From Thermothielavioides terrestris NRRL 8126 (lineage: Eukaryota > Ascomycota > Sordariomycetes > Sordariales > Chaetomiaceae), in contig NC_016458.1 of assembly GCF_000226115.1 (NCBI RefSeq), forward strand, positions 2,976,001-3,040,000: 64,000 nt of DNA, read 5' to 3'. Both the position numbers and the translations under genes were made by a program. Position 1 is the first letter of the stretch, and each line of letters opens with the position of its first letter. This document shows, piece by piece, positions 10,043 to 21,899 of this stretch. Under the pieces are notes generated by a model. The model worked only from the letters and a program-made list of their open reading frames with translations, was not told where the DNA came from and made no database searches.

Positions 10043-12670
10043 ATGACCACATCGTTGGCCCGAGATGACCAAAGCAACAAAGGCCATTCACGCTCTGCTC
10101 TCTCACCTTTACTCTCCGACGGCCGCATTTGGAGCCAATACTCAAGCGCTCGGTTACACGAGATCTCGCTTCTCGAGGCTGGGGAGGCCAAGTCTCGGCA
10201 AGGGCGCCGCTCTGGCGCGATCTGCGCAGGGGTATACGCCACGCCGATCGGCTTGGACCCTTTCGAGCATGCGATCCCTGCTACTCTGATGCTGTCCTTG
10301 TCCACCTGGCCTGCTATGTCGACCTCCACATCGCTCTGCTCCCTCAGCGATGAGATGGATGAGGGACCGCTCATGGTTGACTGCAACCTACCCGAGCTTC
10401 TCGTACGAGACCTAGATGCCTCGGAAGCGATCTTCACGTCCAAAGACATGACCGCCGGCTGCCCCTGTGCCGGCCTCGCTGCGCCCGAATTCGAAGTGGG
10501 GCCCTCCTTTCCACGGCCGATTCTTCCGTACCGACCAAGCTATCCGGCACAACTCCCCATGAATCGGCCTGACCAGCGTGCTCTCGTGAGGGATGGAGCA
10601 ACACCCTGCGTGCCGCCGCATGACGATGGCATGCAACCGGAGGCAAAAACCGGACCACCAGACTCATCCAGTGTGATGTTGCTAGGAATGGGGCCCCTTT
10701 CCATCCGAACTCGACAGCAGTCGGGTGCTACAGCGGCCACGTCGCTTTCTGGCCGCTGCTCTTCCTTGTTTTCCCAGAATCTTTCACCCACCACGCCCGT
10801 GCTCTCGCCATGCTCCTCAAACCGTGACAGCAGCTCACATGGCACCTGGTACGAGGCCGAAGAAGAGTCGTCCGGGGATCAAGTTAGCTCCGTTTACACT
10901 GGGAGGACTTCGATTTCTGATCCTCCCCAAACCATCCTCAACGTTGATAACGACGACAGCGGCATGGCTGCACAGCGTGGTTCGGCCACTAACGAGGCTG
11001 AATGCCCTACGGTTCACGACGATTATGACGGCAGCGATTCACGGCCGCACTTGCCCCCGAGCCATGCGCAGCTGGAAAAGCCGCGGATTATCGACATCCC
11101 ACCGGCGCCGCCTGGCCTCAAACGGGCCTTGTCCACCATGAGGAGAGCGCGTGGTGCGGACTCGGTGTCTGTAGCGTCAGATCCCCAGGAAACGCTGGCA
11201 GCGGTCCCGCCCACCATCGAGCGGCACCGGCAGGGCGCGCATTGTGGAGGCTTGCAGGGCGAACCCGTCATTCACTTGCTCTCAACGGCTAACGGCCGAA
11301 CGGTCATTGACGCATCCGGGCCCGCCTCCACGAACCAGCCCATCAGGGACGAAACCCGCAATGATGTCCCTGTTCGTAATGTGCCTTCCGCGGCGGTTCA
11401 CGGGGGCAAAATCCTTGATCGCGGAGAAGAATCCAGCGCCAACACAGTCGCTGAGGAACCTACGGCGGCTCGCAAACCCCCACTGCCCGACTTGCGCCGC
11501 AGGTTCGATGTCAGTGCCGACACGCTGGCATCGTCGCAGAGTGTCACAGTATGCACTTCACGCGTCCCTTCTCCCGGGATTCCACCGCCTCCGGAAGTAA
11601 TTGAGTCACTACGGGTGTCGATATCCTGCTTCCCTGAGACGATGCTCCTTACCTCCAGTCTTTCAATCGAGACGATCCGAGCCTACGCCAAAAAGGTAAA
11701 GCACCAAGCAAACCTGGCCCGCAATCTAAGGAACACAATCAACGATGCCTTCTATTCCTCAGCTTCCCACAATGCGAGGCCCTCGAAACGATGGAACATG
11801 AGCTGGCTAGGCCACGCTCGGCGCAGCTGCAAGCATTACCAGCACCATCAACCGCAGCTGCCGCCTCAGCCCTACGCACTCCCTCGGAGCTCCCAACCGC
11901 CCAACTTCGACCTATCCATGCCTACTCTCGCCTCGGGAGCACCGTTGACGCCAGTCTGGGCCCCAATCAAGAATATCTTCCCCTCAGCCTCCGACTACCA
12001 GTGCGACGCCCTCTACGCACACCTACTCGCCTACAACTACATCAGCTCACTCTGCTCCGCCACTACCCTACCGCAGACGCCGGTCATCCCGCCAAAGTCA
12101 AGCCACCAGCAGGGACCTGGCGACGACTCGGCGCGCAACCTCAAGGTGCCGCAGAAGGCCGCCACTCTGTTGGGCATGGACGACCCTATGTCCGCCGCGG
12201 CGGCGTACCAGCACCGTCATCATCGACAGTTCCAGTCTCCGTATTTCGGAGGTTTGTCGCCCAACGGCAGGGGGCTCAGCGGGCTGAGCCGGCGGACGGG
12301 CAGCGCAGAGGGCAGTAGCCACGCGCTTCAGGATTCGGTCTTCCTCCCTCCGCGGTCCAGCTCGCGCAGCGCTGGGGTCGGGAACAGCCCCGAGGGGTCC
12401 GGATCGGGGTCGGCGGCGATGAGGGAAATCCAGGCCGGGCTGGGGAGGTGTGTTGGCCTGCTGGTTAAGACCATGACTGCGGCTGGTCCTCGATCTCCCT
12501 GCGGAAGTAAGAAGACGTTTGCTGGTGGCGATGATGAGTCGACCCCGAGTCTGCCGGTTGGCGACGCATCGTCGGATGGCGAGGTGGGCGAGGGAATCGA
12601 GCCTGTGTTGATGAGGGCGCTTTGCGAGGTGGTGAGGTGCGCCGAGGAGGGCAATCTCTGCGGGATGTGA
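10043..12670 (+). CDS. Large disordered protein of unknown function
   Basis: A single intronless ATG-led frame of 875 residues. Most of it is low-complexity and Ser/Pro-rich with no domain I recognise. The most ordered and probably conserved stretch is near residues 520-580: ISCFPETMLLTSSLSIETIR, then AYAKKVKHQANLARNL, which looks like amphipathic helices. A second likely ordered part is around residues 640-690 (PVWAPIKNIFPSASDYQCDA, then LYAHLLAYNYISSL). The C-terminus has another helical piece (AMREIQAGLGRCVGLLVKTM, then EPVLMRALCEVVRCAEEGN). The true start may instead be the ATG at 10289 (MLSLSTWPAMSTS), because the first 82 residues look less protein-like. The uninterrupted frame over 2.6 kb supports a real gene. 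No function is proposed. Confidence 0.72.
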   Translation: MTTSLARDDQSNKGHSRSALSPLLSDGRIWSQYSSARLHEISLLEAGEAKSRQGRRSGAICAGVYATPIGLDPFEHAIPATLMLSLSTWPAMSTSTSLCSLSDEMDEGPLMVDCNLPELLVRDLDASEAIFTSKDMTAGCPCAGLAAPEFEVGPSFPRPILPYRPSYPAQLPMNRPDQRALVRDGATPCVPPHDDGMQPEAKTGPPDSSSVMLLGMGPLSIRTRQQSGATAATSLSGRCSSLFSQNLSPTTPVLSPCSSNRDSSSHGTWYEAEEESSGDQVSSVYTGRTSISDPPQTILNVDNDDSGMAAQRGSATNEAECPTVHDDYDGSDSRPHLPPSHAQLEKPRIIDIPPAPPGLKRALSTMRRARGADSVSVASDPQETLAAVPPTIERHRQGAHCGGLQGEPVIHLLSTANGRTVIDASGPASTNQPIRDETRNDVPVRNVPSAAVHGGKILDRGEESSANTVAEEPTAARKPPLPDLRRRFDVSADTLASSQSVTVCTSRVPSPGIPPPPEVIESLRVSISCFPETMLLTSSLSIETIRAYAKKVKHQANLARNLRNTINDAFYSSASHNARPSKRWNMSWLGHARRSCKHYQHHQPQLPPQPYALPRSSQPPNFDLSMPTLASGAPLTPVWAPIKNIFPSASDYQCDALYAHLLAYNYISSLCSATTLPQTPVIPPKSSHQQGPGDDSARNLKVPQKAATLLGMDDPMSAAAAYQHRHHRQFQSPYFGGLSPNGRGLSGLSRRTGSAEGSSHALQDSVFLPPRSSSRSAGVGNSPEGSGSGSAAMREIQAGLGRCVGLLVKTMTAAGPRSPCGSKKTFAGGDDESTPSLPVGDASSDGEVGEGIEPVLMRALCEVVRCAEEGNLCGM

Positions 12671-13546
12671 GGAGAGGTTGCGTTAAGGGTTAGCCTCGGT
12701 GTTTGGAAGGGCGGAATGGCGGGTCGGGCCGCGTTTCCCATGACGCATCACGAACTGCGGAGGACATGCTGCTTCGTCCAGGGCAGGCTGGTGGGATATA
12801 TGACTTCTCGTTGCTTTCGTTCTGCGCCGCTTTTCTTTCTTTCTTTCTTTCTTTTCTTTCTTTCTCTTCTCCCCAGCTTTTGGGTCGCCTGGGTTCCGTT
12901 TTGCTGCAGCGGGATGAGTGAGGAAGGGTTTTGGCACAGAGGCTAGACCCTAGACCTTTCAAATGATAAAAGCTCCCATCATGATAATGAGAATGAGGAA
13001 ACGGGGAGGATGTCAACAATATCACTCATAATTTGCCTTGGTTTAGGGACTATGATGCTTCTTTGCAGGTTTCACGATTGCCGTCCATCTTCGCCCGGAG
13101 TGCACAATGGAGAGAAGAGTGATGCACTCGACAGTTTTCTTGCAAGCCATGAATTCAAGTGGGCACTGATGGTGCTGCGACGTGCAGATATCAGGTTCTG
13201 GATTGCTCTTACCCCGTGTTATCCCCTTTTGTTCCCCTGCCTGCTGAATTGGGAAGTTTCGGCGGGCACCCGAAGAGTCGGCCCCCACCTTTTGACGTTT
13301 TTGACGTTAACTTCCGTGGCCTCTCGGGGCCAAGAGGCCCCGCTCCCACTCCTCCGCCCGCCGGATCCGCCCCGGCAACGCCATCTCTCTACTTGGCTAT
13401 CGCCGAGGCGGCTCGGATGAGCAAAAACGGCAACACACCACCCGTTTGAGCTGAACGCCGTCCTCCCTCGGCAGGTTCCCGACATTCGCCAACCGCGCGC
13501 TGCACCATTCTTGGACCATTCTCGTTCCCAACTGCTTGTGCGGAAC
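12671..13546. other. Intergenic region with TTTC microsatellite
   Basis: About 0.9 kb between two plus-strand genes. It holds a pyrimidine tract of repeated TTTC at about 12833-12870 just after the unknown gene, and the likely promoter of the Zn2Cys6 regulator. I see no coding signal. Confidence 0.5.
12833..12870. repeat. TTTC microsatellite
   Basis: An imperfect run of TTTC units on the plus strand, about 160 bp after the stop of the unknown 875-residue gene. It probably lies in that gene's 3' UTR or just beyond it. Confidence 0.85.
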
Positions 13547-15970
13547 ATGGATTCCATAGAGGTTCGAGTCCAGACAGCGGCCCCAGGGCAAACTCCAGGC
13601 CCAGCGCCGGCCCCACGGGCCCCACGCATCACCAACGCTTGCGAAGCATGTCGGGCCGCCAAGGTGAAGTGTCAGGCGAGCACGGAGTTGGGAATCTGCA
13701 AGAGGTAACTGGGCCGTCGCAGCAGTCAATATCGTTAGCTGCGCTGCCCTGCCCCCCGTCGTCTCTCGCTAAAAGGCGTGCCACCGGCCACCGGTGCCCG
13801 TTTCCTGCCTTTCCCGTTTTCTCGCCACTCAGCGCTGCCCTGGCCTGTCCCCGACTGATTTCGCTCTCGAAACATAGATGTCTTGATTCCAAGCGGGAGT
13901 GCATCTTCAAGACAGGCCCGCGGACCCGACGGCCCAGGCAGAAGCGGTAAGAAGGCAACATCCAAACAAACCGTCCCCCCCTCCATCCATTCCACCTCCC
14001 CCCTCCTTTACAACCCCCCCTTATTAACCCGCCCCCCAAGCCCAAACCCAGCAACAGCAGCCACCGCCTCCACCAGCAGCACCACCTCCTCTGCCGCACA
14101 CGCGCCCCCGCATTACCCTCCCCCGCCCGGCCCCTCCAAGACCTTTACCATCGACATCCCCATGGCCGCCGACGACGACATAGCCGACTCGCTCGAGTCC
14201 CTGCGCCTGACCCACGACAAGGCCATCGGCATGCTGGTGCCGCACGTATCGGAGGGCGAGGACGACGGGGATGGGGACCAGGACCGGAGGGAGTTCGACG
14301 ACTTCGACGACCAGCAGCAGCAGCATCCTCAGCAGCAAATGGACCTAGACTACGACTGGCTCGACCAGGTCTCGGCGCCCGGCTCGGTGCTCTCGCACGA
14401 CTCCTCGCTGCCGGTGGGCGCGTCCGCGCTGGCGACGCCGCCGAGCAGTGTTGCTCCCGTCGCCGCCGCCGCCGCCGCCGTCGCTGCTGCTGCTGATGCT
14501 CAAGGGCAGGGGCAGGGGCAGGCGGAGGGCGAGGGCAAGGGAGGAGCAGGCAGTAAGGCGGGAAAGTCGCGGACGCTGGCCAGCCTGCGCCTGCAGCCGC
14601 AGTTCAACCTGGACTCGGCACGGCAGCTGCTGGCGACGTTCCGGGAGGACATGCTGACGCACTTCCACTGCGTCGTGGTGAGCGAGGATGACACGGTCGA
14701 GGGCATGGCGCGCGAGCGCCCCTTCGTCCTGCTGGCCGTGCTGGCGGCCGCGAGCGGCAGCCGCATGCTGCAGGGGCGCAGCCTGTATGACGAGGAGTTC
14801 AGGAAAGTGCTGGGCCTGAAGTTTGTGGCGGGCGGCGAGAGGACCCTGGAGCTGCTTCAGGGGCTGGTGGTGTACATTGCCTGGTGAGTTTTGACGCTTT
14901 CGGCTTGGCGTCTTGGTCGGTATCCCGGCTGATTCTTTTCCCAGGTATCCGTTCCATCTCCGGCCGAGGAATAGGCAATCGCGGCAGTACATTGGAATGG
15001 TTGTCGACATCGTCAACGATCTAGAGCTTGACGTGGACCCGGGCACCGACTCGATGGAAGTCCCGCCCTCCCCCGAGCGGCTCGACCAGATCCGGCTCTA
15101 TCTCGCCAGCTTTTTCCTAGTCTCATCGTAGGCCGCCCCACCCCCCCCCCCTTCTTAACCAGCTATCAACTGCCTTCACTAACTCGCTGCTCCGCAAGCT
15201 ACGCCGCCGCCTGGAGTCGCACCCCGTCGCTGACCTACACCGAGTACACGGCGTGGTGCAGCGACCTCCTGCAGCGCCACAGCCCGCTGCACGGCGACCA
15301 CGTGCTGGCGTGGCGGGTGCGCCTGCAGCGCCTCGTCGAGGAGACCAACGACCTGCGGCGCACCCAGCGCGGCCGCTCGCAGAGCGAGTACCAGATCAGC
15401 CTGATGCTGCGCGGCATGGAGACGCAGCTGGACGAGTGGGAGGCGCGCATCAACGCCACGAGCACCACTGCCGCCACCACCGCCACCACCACGATGGGCC
15501 CCCACCCTCACCCGAACGTAGACATCGCCAGCACGCCGACCATCCGCATCGCCCTCCTCTTCACGCGCGTCTTCCTCTCGGGCGCGCCGCTCCTCAAGCT
15601 GCCCTCGGTCAAGCTGCCGCCGACGGACGCGGCCTCGTCCTTCCGGGCCGACCCGCTCCGCCTGCGCGCCGTCATCCCCTCCCTGCACGCGCTCTACGAC
15701 TACCTCGTGGGCCTCGACCCGGCCGTGGTGAACTCCTTCATCGGCAACGAGTGGAGCGCCCTGATCCTGTCCGTCATCCTCGGCTTCCGCATGTCCTTCT
15801 CCCTCACCCTCTGCCCGGAGTGGGACGACCGCGCGGCGCGCGCGCGCATCCGCTTCGACGAGTACATCGCCCGCTTCTGCGACATGGGCGGGGAGGGGTA
15901 TGCCCTGGCGGAGATCAAGGAGCGGTTGGCCGCCGCCACGGCCGGCGCGGGGAATGATGGGAGTGCTAGT

Positions 15971-16011
<41 letters not shown>

Positions 16012-16432
16012 GCCTAAGAGCAGACGGGGCATGGATGCGCTCGCCGCGAGCAAGGTCGTGCTGGACATGGTGCGGCAGAAGTACGTGCGGCGGGTCGCCC
16101 GGCTGGAGGCGCGCGAGCGGCGGGAGCGGGAGGCCGCCGAGGCGGCGATGCTGGCCGCTCCGCCGCCGCCGCATCCCATGCCGCCGCCGGGCCATCACGA
16201 CCCTTCCATCAGCGGCTGCCCGATGATAGACGGCAGCCTGGAGACGTACATCCCCTACTGGGACGAGACGTTCACGAGCAACGTGGTGGCCAGCGCGTTT
16301 GCGGCCGCGGAGGGTCAGCCCGCCGGCGCGGAGGGCGCGGCGGCGCAGGCCGAGGTCGATCCCGCTGCCGTGCCGAATGACTTGTGGACGGCCATGACCA
16401 CGAACTGGGGGCAGGGCGACGGGAACTTCTGA
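13547..16432 (+). CDS. Zn(II)2Cys6 fungal transcription factor
   Basis: Five inferred exons (13547-13704, 13878-13946, 14041-14883, 14945-15127 and 15199-16432) give about 828 residues. The binuclear zinc cluster is split by intron 1: ACEACRAAKVKCQ, then GICKR joined to CLDSKREC, with spacing CX2CX6CX8CX2CX6C. A basic linker (TGPRTRRPRQKR) follows. The middle region (ARQLLATFREDMLTHFHCVV, then PFVLLAVLAAASGSRMLQG, then YIGMVVDIVNDLELD) matches the N-terminal half of the fungal-specific transcription factor regulatory region. It should be a nuclear DNA-binding regulator of CGG-type sites; its targets cannot be told. A 13-codon pure CAG run encodes polyglutamine near residue 675. The exon 3 acceptor at 14040 is chosen for its branch site (TTAAC), with 14076 as an in-frame alternative. 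No metabolic gene cluster lies beside it. Confidence 0.87.
15971..16009 (+). repeat. CAG(13) tract encoding polyglutamine
   Basis: Thirteen uninterrupted CAG codons in the last exon of the Zn2Cys6 regulator, flanked by Ser and Pro-Pro. Such pure triplet runs are prone to length change between strains. Confidence 0.97.
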
Positions 16433-17542
16433 GACTCTTCTGACGGAGGCGAAGGAGGCCTCATCTGACTTCTGCTATGTCGCAAGAGGGCGGGGTTGGA
16501 AGACAAGTAAGAATGCTGCTGGCTGGGCGTACGGAGTAGGGAACGTGTGCTGTTGTTGACTTATCGCGACTGAATGCATGATGGTTATCTTGCAGCGCTC
16601 ATCGCCCTGGCGCATTCGGAGATGTCTGCTGTCGAATTGGAGCCATGTTGAGAGGTAAAAATGGTTTAGAAATATCAGGGAACTCGTTGCCCACTGACGG
16701 CTGCAGTGTCTTCTGACTCCGGCGCTGTGAGGTATGGTGCCTCAGGTCAATGGCCAAGATCGTCTGTTCCGTTGTAAGACCGGAGGGTGAGATGGAGGCT
16801 CGTCCTCACTTTGCTTTGCTTCGCTTTTCATCGCCGTCTCTTCTCTTCCACGTTAGTTACACCGTAACTACCTGGGGTGTACTTTTCCGGTTCGCGCTGT
16901 CACTGTCGATCTGGGCTGCTTTGGCACAGCCAGCCAGCCACGAGCCGTGCACGCTTCTGTTTGGACTCGGTGGTGTGTGCACTCCATCGTACGATGCCGA
17001 AACGCGACGGTGGTCTGGGTAAACTATCCGTATCGGTATTTAACGGTAGTGTATGGAAAAACAAACGCACTGTGTGTGAGCTCGGGTACGCGACGCCTGA
17101 GAGGTGGAGACCATGTGACGTGCTGTCCACGCATGTCACGCCCAGGCCAGGCCGCGGCCGCTGATTGGCCGCTTGCCTCAAGACGGCAAAAAGGGCCACT
17201 GTCCCTAGCTCGAAAAGCAAGGGAAATCACTCGAACGGGACAATCTGTTCTTTCTCTCCGGAATCACTGGCACACAGAGATAACGGACGGAAACAGCGGT
17301 CCCACTCGCACCAAGCTCTCAAGGGTGGAAATTCTGACCTCTGGTCTCTGATTGGGCGATTGCTTAGTGGGAACAAGGCGGGGCAGGGCTCCACCTGGGG
17401 AGCTAGGCCCAGACCAAGAGATCTGCGAAAGCTTGTCTCGCAAAGGTTTGGCTTCAGTGGTCAATGCGCGAACTCCAGTCTGGAGTCCTTCCCCACTTGC
17501 TGATTTGTTCGCCCGACCCTTTCCGATGGATACGGTTTACTA

Positions 17543-17560
17543 CAGTACTGCGCAGTACTG
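17543..17560. repeat. 18-bp perfect palindrome
   Basis: The sequence CAGTACTGCGCAGTACTG equals its own reverse complement. It also forms part of a direct repeat of CAGTACTGCG (17543-17552 and 17553-17562). Related CAGTACTG pieces occur near 31540. Confidence 0.9.
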
Positions 17561-20367
17561 CGTAGCGTACGGAGAACGGTCTTGCAAGAGCAGGGGACAC
17601 CTGGGTCGAGCACACTACGGGTCGTGTGATGGGTTCGGGGAATTGACACGATACAAGATCTCGTATCGTTGGGCTGTACGCATCATGCTGATGGTGTTTG
17701 GTTTTGCGTAAAGTATGTACGCTATCAGCTTTCTTCGGTTTGCCTCTGCCTGCCAGTTTGGTGGGGGTTGGCTGCCTCTCTGGGACAGATCGCTTCCATC
17801 GCCAAAACCGTTTCAGCGTTCACTGTGAGGGAACAGTACCCGGCAAAGTTCTGGGCCTCGGCATGGAAGCTCGCACCAGGGCCGCCTCCCGGTCTCTGGT
17901 GCACGCGTAAAAAGGAACCAGACGGAGCACGCGGCCGGCGGTCCAAACAAGCATCAGGGTGCGCTGTGCGTGTCAACGCCCGCGTTGGGTGATCAGGGTG
18001 GATCTGCGGGTGGATCTGCGGCAGTCTCGCCCGCAGTTCGATCATGTTTGCACTTGAAGTGCGCCATAAATCGACGCCTTGTGGATTGCTGGGGACCGGG
18101 CTGGGACGATAGGGCTGCTTCTGGCAAATCAGAGAGAATGCTCCCTCCCGTCTGTACGCAGTAATTTACCCTCTCTTGGGGTGCTTGGCAGTGTTTGGCC
18201 GGCCTGCAACATTACTGTGTAAAGAAGAGGTGTGTGTGGGGAGTGTGGCATTGCTCCTGCATCAACGTCAGGGGTGCTCGAGTCGCGCAACAGCACGGTT
18301 ATGCAGGCTGGCAATTGCCGGGTCCAACAGGAAGGGCGCTCACAGGACCGTGACGGGCGAACGACGCCCGTAGGGCCGCTGCATGCTCGCGTTACGCAGC
18401 AGACATTTCGTTCGCGCTGCTCGCCTCAAAACCCCACGTCAGCGTTCCCCAAGGCTTCCTCCACTCCGACGACGCGGCTCCGTCGAAGTCGACCTGGAAG
18501 CACACGATGTGCTGGCGTGACCTGGCGGCGGCCCCCACGAAAAAGCTAACCGGCGCGTGACCAGGGGAGCAACTTCTGTTGGGCGAACGCCGGCGGTGAT
18601 CTTGGGCTTGAGGCGTCGGGCGTCGGGCATCGGGCGGTGGGCGGGTCGAGCGAACAAACGACCACCTCAGTTCCAGTCCCTGTGTGCGCCCCTTCCCCCG
18701 CACCACTCTTCCTCCTCGTTGGGCTGGATGACGGCAATTAATCTTGTACTCACGCGCACACGGTGGCATTAAGCGCTTGTTGTTCGTACTTGCCCTCAGT
18801 CAGCAATCTGCTCCCGTCGTCGATAAGGTTTTCCGCACAGCGGGGGAGAGACAGCGGGTCGGCGAGCAGGCTGTGAAGCTGCGCCACTTTCCCCCAGCCT
18901 GACCAACGGGTGTTGATGGCACCGCGACTTCGAGTGTTTCAGGACTCGATCGGGAAAGCTACGCTGGAGGAGGTGACGAGTGTGCCGGCCCCCAGGCAGA
19001 TCCACCGAATCAGCGCCCTCGACGCCATTTCTCAGTGTCATCCAGACGCCCGAAGTGGTTGCGGTTTGCTTAAGCGGGCCTTCCCTTTCCGGCCTCTCTT
19101 CAGATCGAGCGATCCTGCATGTGCATTGGGATGCATCCTGCCCACCACACCACAACCTGGGTGGGTGGTGTCACGCTCCGGGCAGATAGAAGCGGCGGAG
19201 GGGCCGAGGATAGCCATCTTGCTAAACAAGCCCCAACCGCCCCAGTTGGATTCCATCAAGCCTTCCTCCTCACCCACCACAATGGTGTAGACGCGGTTGG
19301 GTTTGGAGGGCCGTGCAGTCCGTTAGACCGCAAGTGAGGGCAGGAACGGAACGGACGGTGGTGAACGTTGAACGAGTCGATTGCATGTACGGAGTATTGC
19401 CCGCAACCTAGACTCCCCCAAGCCGTTGGCGCGGTGGATTGATCCAGCGCAATCGTCTGTTGGTTGGCAGTACCTGATTCGAACTGGAGTCTCGGGACAA
19501 TGAGCCTTGAAACTACTGCAACCTGGGGGCAGTGGACGTGCCCCAGACAGAGGCTCGCAAAAGCCCACATTGGGGCGGGCCTCGCAGGCTGCCATTTTAC
19601 GGCAGTGCCAACACCGCGCTGAAGACTTCTCAAGCATTGTATTGCGATGAACCGCTCGATACATTGGGCCGGTTTGCGTACGGATTAGACAGGAGTCTAT
19701 TCAAATCAATCTTGATAGCAGACATGTTATTATCCTCCTTCCCACTGATCGTCAGGAGAAGAGACGAAACTTCGCCCTCCAGCCGACGTGCCTGTACATA
19801 CACAGGTAGTTAGCGCTGCGGGCCCGCGCCCGTGGACTGGGTGCGACTGTCGCTGCAAGCCTGGGTGTGTGGGGCAAGTGCTGGTGCCAAAGACGCAGTC
19901 GCGTTTTCGGGAGAGACTCGGGAGCGCGTGTTTGGGCAATGAGTGAACTCGCCAACGAAAGAATGCCTCGGCGCCGCGAGTCTCTACACGACTGTGTAAT
20001 CCGAATGGCTCCGACAGGCTTTATCAAAGCGGCAAGAAAGTGAACGCAACCCCTCGTCGCACCAAATATTTCGGGCCGGATGCAGCCGGTGTCGTTCCCC
20101 TGCTGCACGCTGGAGTGGGAAGGGTAGCGTTAGCAACGGCCGTTTGGCGCAATTCTCAGGCACCCATCTCAGCCCCTCACCGGTCGATGTCGAGCTTCAT
20201 CGAGCACGCCATCCATCTCGTAGTCCCTTTCCCGCCCCGCCGCCCTCGAGAGGGAGGGCGCGTTAACGCCGTGGTCAGTCGCGGACACATCTCTCCCTCC
20301 GGCCCGGACGCCTGCCGCTTGTTGTCGGGCGATCTCCGCCCCTCCATGTCAGGTGTTGGAATGGCGG

Positions 20368-20406
20368 CGGCCGTCTCTTCCCAGAGACGGTGGGAAGAGA
20401 CGGCCG
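20368..20406. repeat. 16-bp perfect inverted repeat (hairpin, 7-nt loop)
   Basis: The left arm at 20368-20383 and right arm at 20391-20406 are exact reverse complements (CGGCCGTCTCTTCCCA and its complement), separated by GAGACGG. No neighbouring gene explains it. It could be a structured RNA, a terminator-like element or the end of a small mobile element. Confidence 0.9.
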
Positions 20407-21881
20407 ATGCGATGCACAATGCATCCTGCTTGGCGGGAGCCTTGAAGCACGATAATCAGAAACAGCGACAGGGGGTCAGTTCGCAGGACGGGGTCGCTTG
20501 CTGCGCTGCGCTAACTACTGCGTAGTGTGCACTAGTTAGCGTCTTTCCCGATCCTTCGCAGGGTGCGCCAGAACCGGTGAGGCAGCTGCTGCCAGAGTTC
20601 TGGTGACACAAAACGGTATGTCCTGCCCAGCGCAACATGCCTGGCCAAGCGAGCAATGGCATATTGTGGTATTGTGGCACGGCCTCGACACCTGAAGTCT
20701 TATCATTGAATAGGAGCAAGAGCAGGAGCAGGCGGTGATCAGGCTGATACCGTGTAACTCGATGTCCTGGGGCAAACAGCTGAAGCCGGGATGTCCAGAG
20801 TTTGACGTGCATTGGTTGGGCATTGTGGGGCGTCCCCGCCCATCCAAATTCCGACCCTTCTTGGGCTATGAATCGACCAGATTCGGTTAGCGTGGATTGT
20901 GTTCATGGTTACAGCGTTACGAGCATTCCGCTCAGGACGGATGGATGATTGAGCAGATACAGCCGTGTATCTGTAAGTTTCAACGCAGCACATACCACCT
21001 CTTTCCGTATTTTGGTTTCGGAGCTTGCTGCGATCCGGCAGTTCGTGCCCGCCTCAGCAACTACCCCGATTCCGAAAAGCCAACTCCTGCGCAGCACACA
21101 TCCACTGAGGGAGCAGTAGCTGAGAGCGCGTCTAGGTTTCTATTCTGTATCCAGGAATGATTCATGGGGCTCTCCCAATCGAATCCGACTCTCTGCATTT
21201 TCTGCCTTGGAACACGTGCTGTATGGACCCCTCGATTTGCCTTCGGGGGCCCGTTTCTGGCGGAGACTCGTCCGGGCGCAGACATCACGAGGCTGCAAGT
21301 GCGCACTGTAATGTAACTACACAGTATTTCTTAGCGCCCACTGGGACTGTATGGGCTGTAACGGTAAGCCTTGTATTATTCCCAGCCTGGAAAGCTTCCC
21401 ATTGACGGGAGACCCTGGGCTTTCATTCTCTCGCCCGCTCAATCGCTTCCAAGTCCCGCTGCAGCCACCACTGTCTGCACAAAGCTGCCCCCTCATCCCA
21501 CACCAAATCTTCTCCAACCCCCCAACTTTTTTTCGTTCCCAGTCGTCTTCTCCCTGGCGCTGCTGTAATCTGTACCTGCGCCCGCGCTCCTCCACCCGCT
21601 TTGTGATTATTGCGCGCGTCGCTCTCCATCGTCACTCATATTTCCCCCCCCCCTCGACTCGGTGTTCGCTTGTCGCGTTCCCACCAAATAATCCCGCCAA
21701 ACCAACCACCTCGAGTCCCGCAATCCCCAGCCTCGCTTTCATTTTCCCCCCTGCGGTACGGATACCTGACAGCTTCTCCACCGGTTGTCGCCGCGCACGC
21801 TTGCGCGTTTCCACTCGTTCTCACCACTCGATCAGCGCGATCGTCGCTCCAACTGCCTCCATCCCCGCGCCGCGCGGCCAT

Positions 21882-21899
21882 ATGCATCGCGAGGAATGA
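21882..21899 (+). promoter_or_regulatory. Five-codon upstream ORF overlapping the Whi3 start codon
   Basis: An ATG at 21882 opens a frame of five codons whose TGA (21897-21899) overlaps the main ATG (21896-21898) as ATGA. This is the arrangement expected to hamper, or couple, initiation at the main start if the transcript begins upstream of it. Confidence 0.55.

Larger units (their letters stand above)
16433..21895. other. 5.4-kb region without a recognisable gene
   Basis: No open frame here has conserved-looking content, and the many short frames overlap in several phases. Two copies of GTACGGAGTA occur (16529-16538 and 19387-19396), with an 18-bp perfect palindrome at 17543-17560 and a 16-bp perfect hairpin at 20368-20406. 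The last about 500 bp are pyrimidine-rich (runs of CCCC, TCCC and CTC) and look like the 5' leader of the Whi3-like gene. I looked for tRNA and 5S rRNA signals and found none, though a by-eye search is not exhaustive. Confidence 0.4.

Noticed and set aside
13561..13571. GGTTCGAGTCC, matching a tRNA B box
   Set aside because: It lies inside exon 1 of the Zn2Cys6 gene and has no A box or acceptor stem at the right distance.
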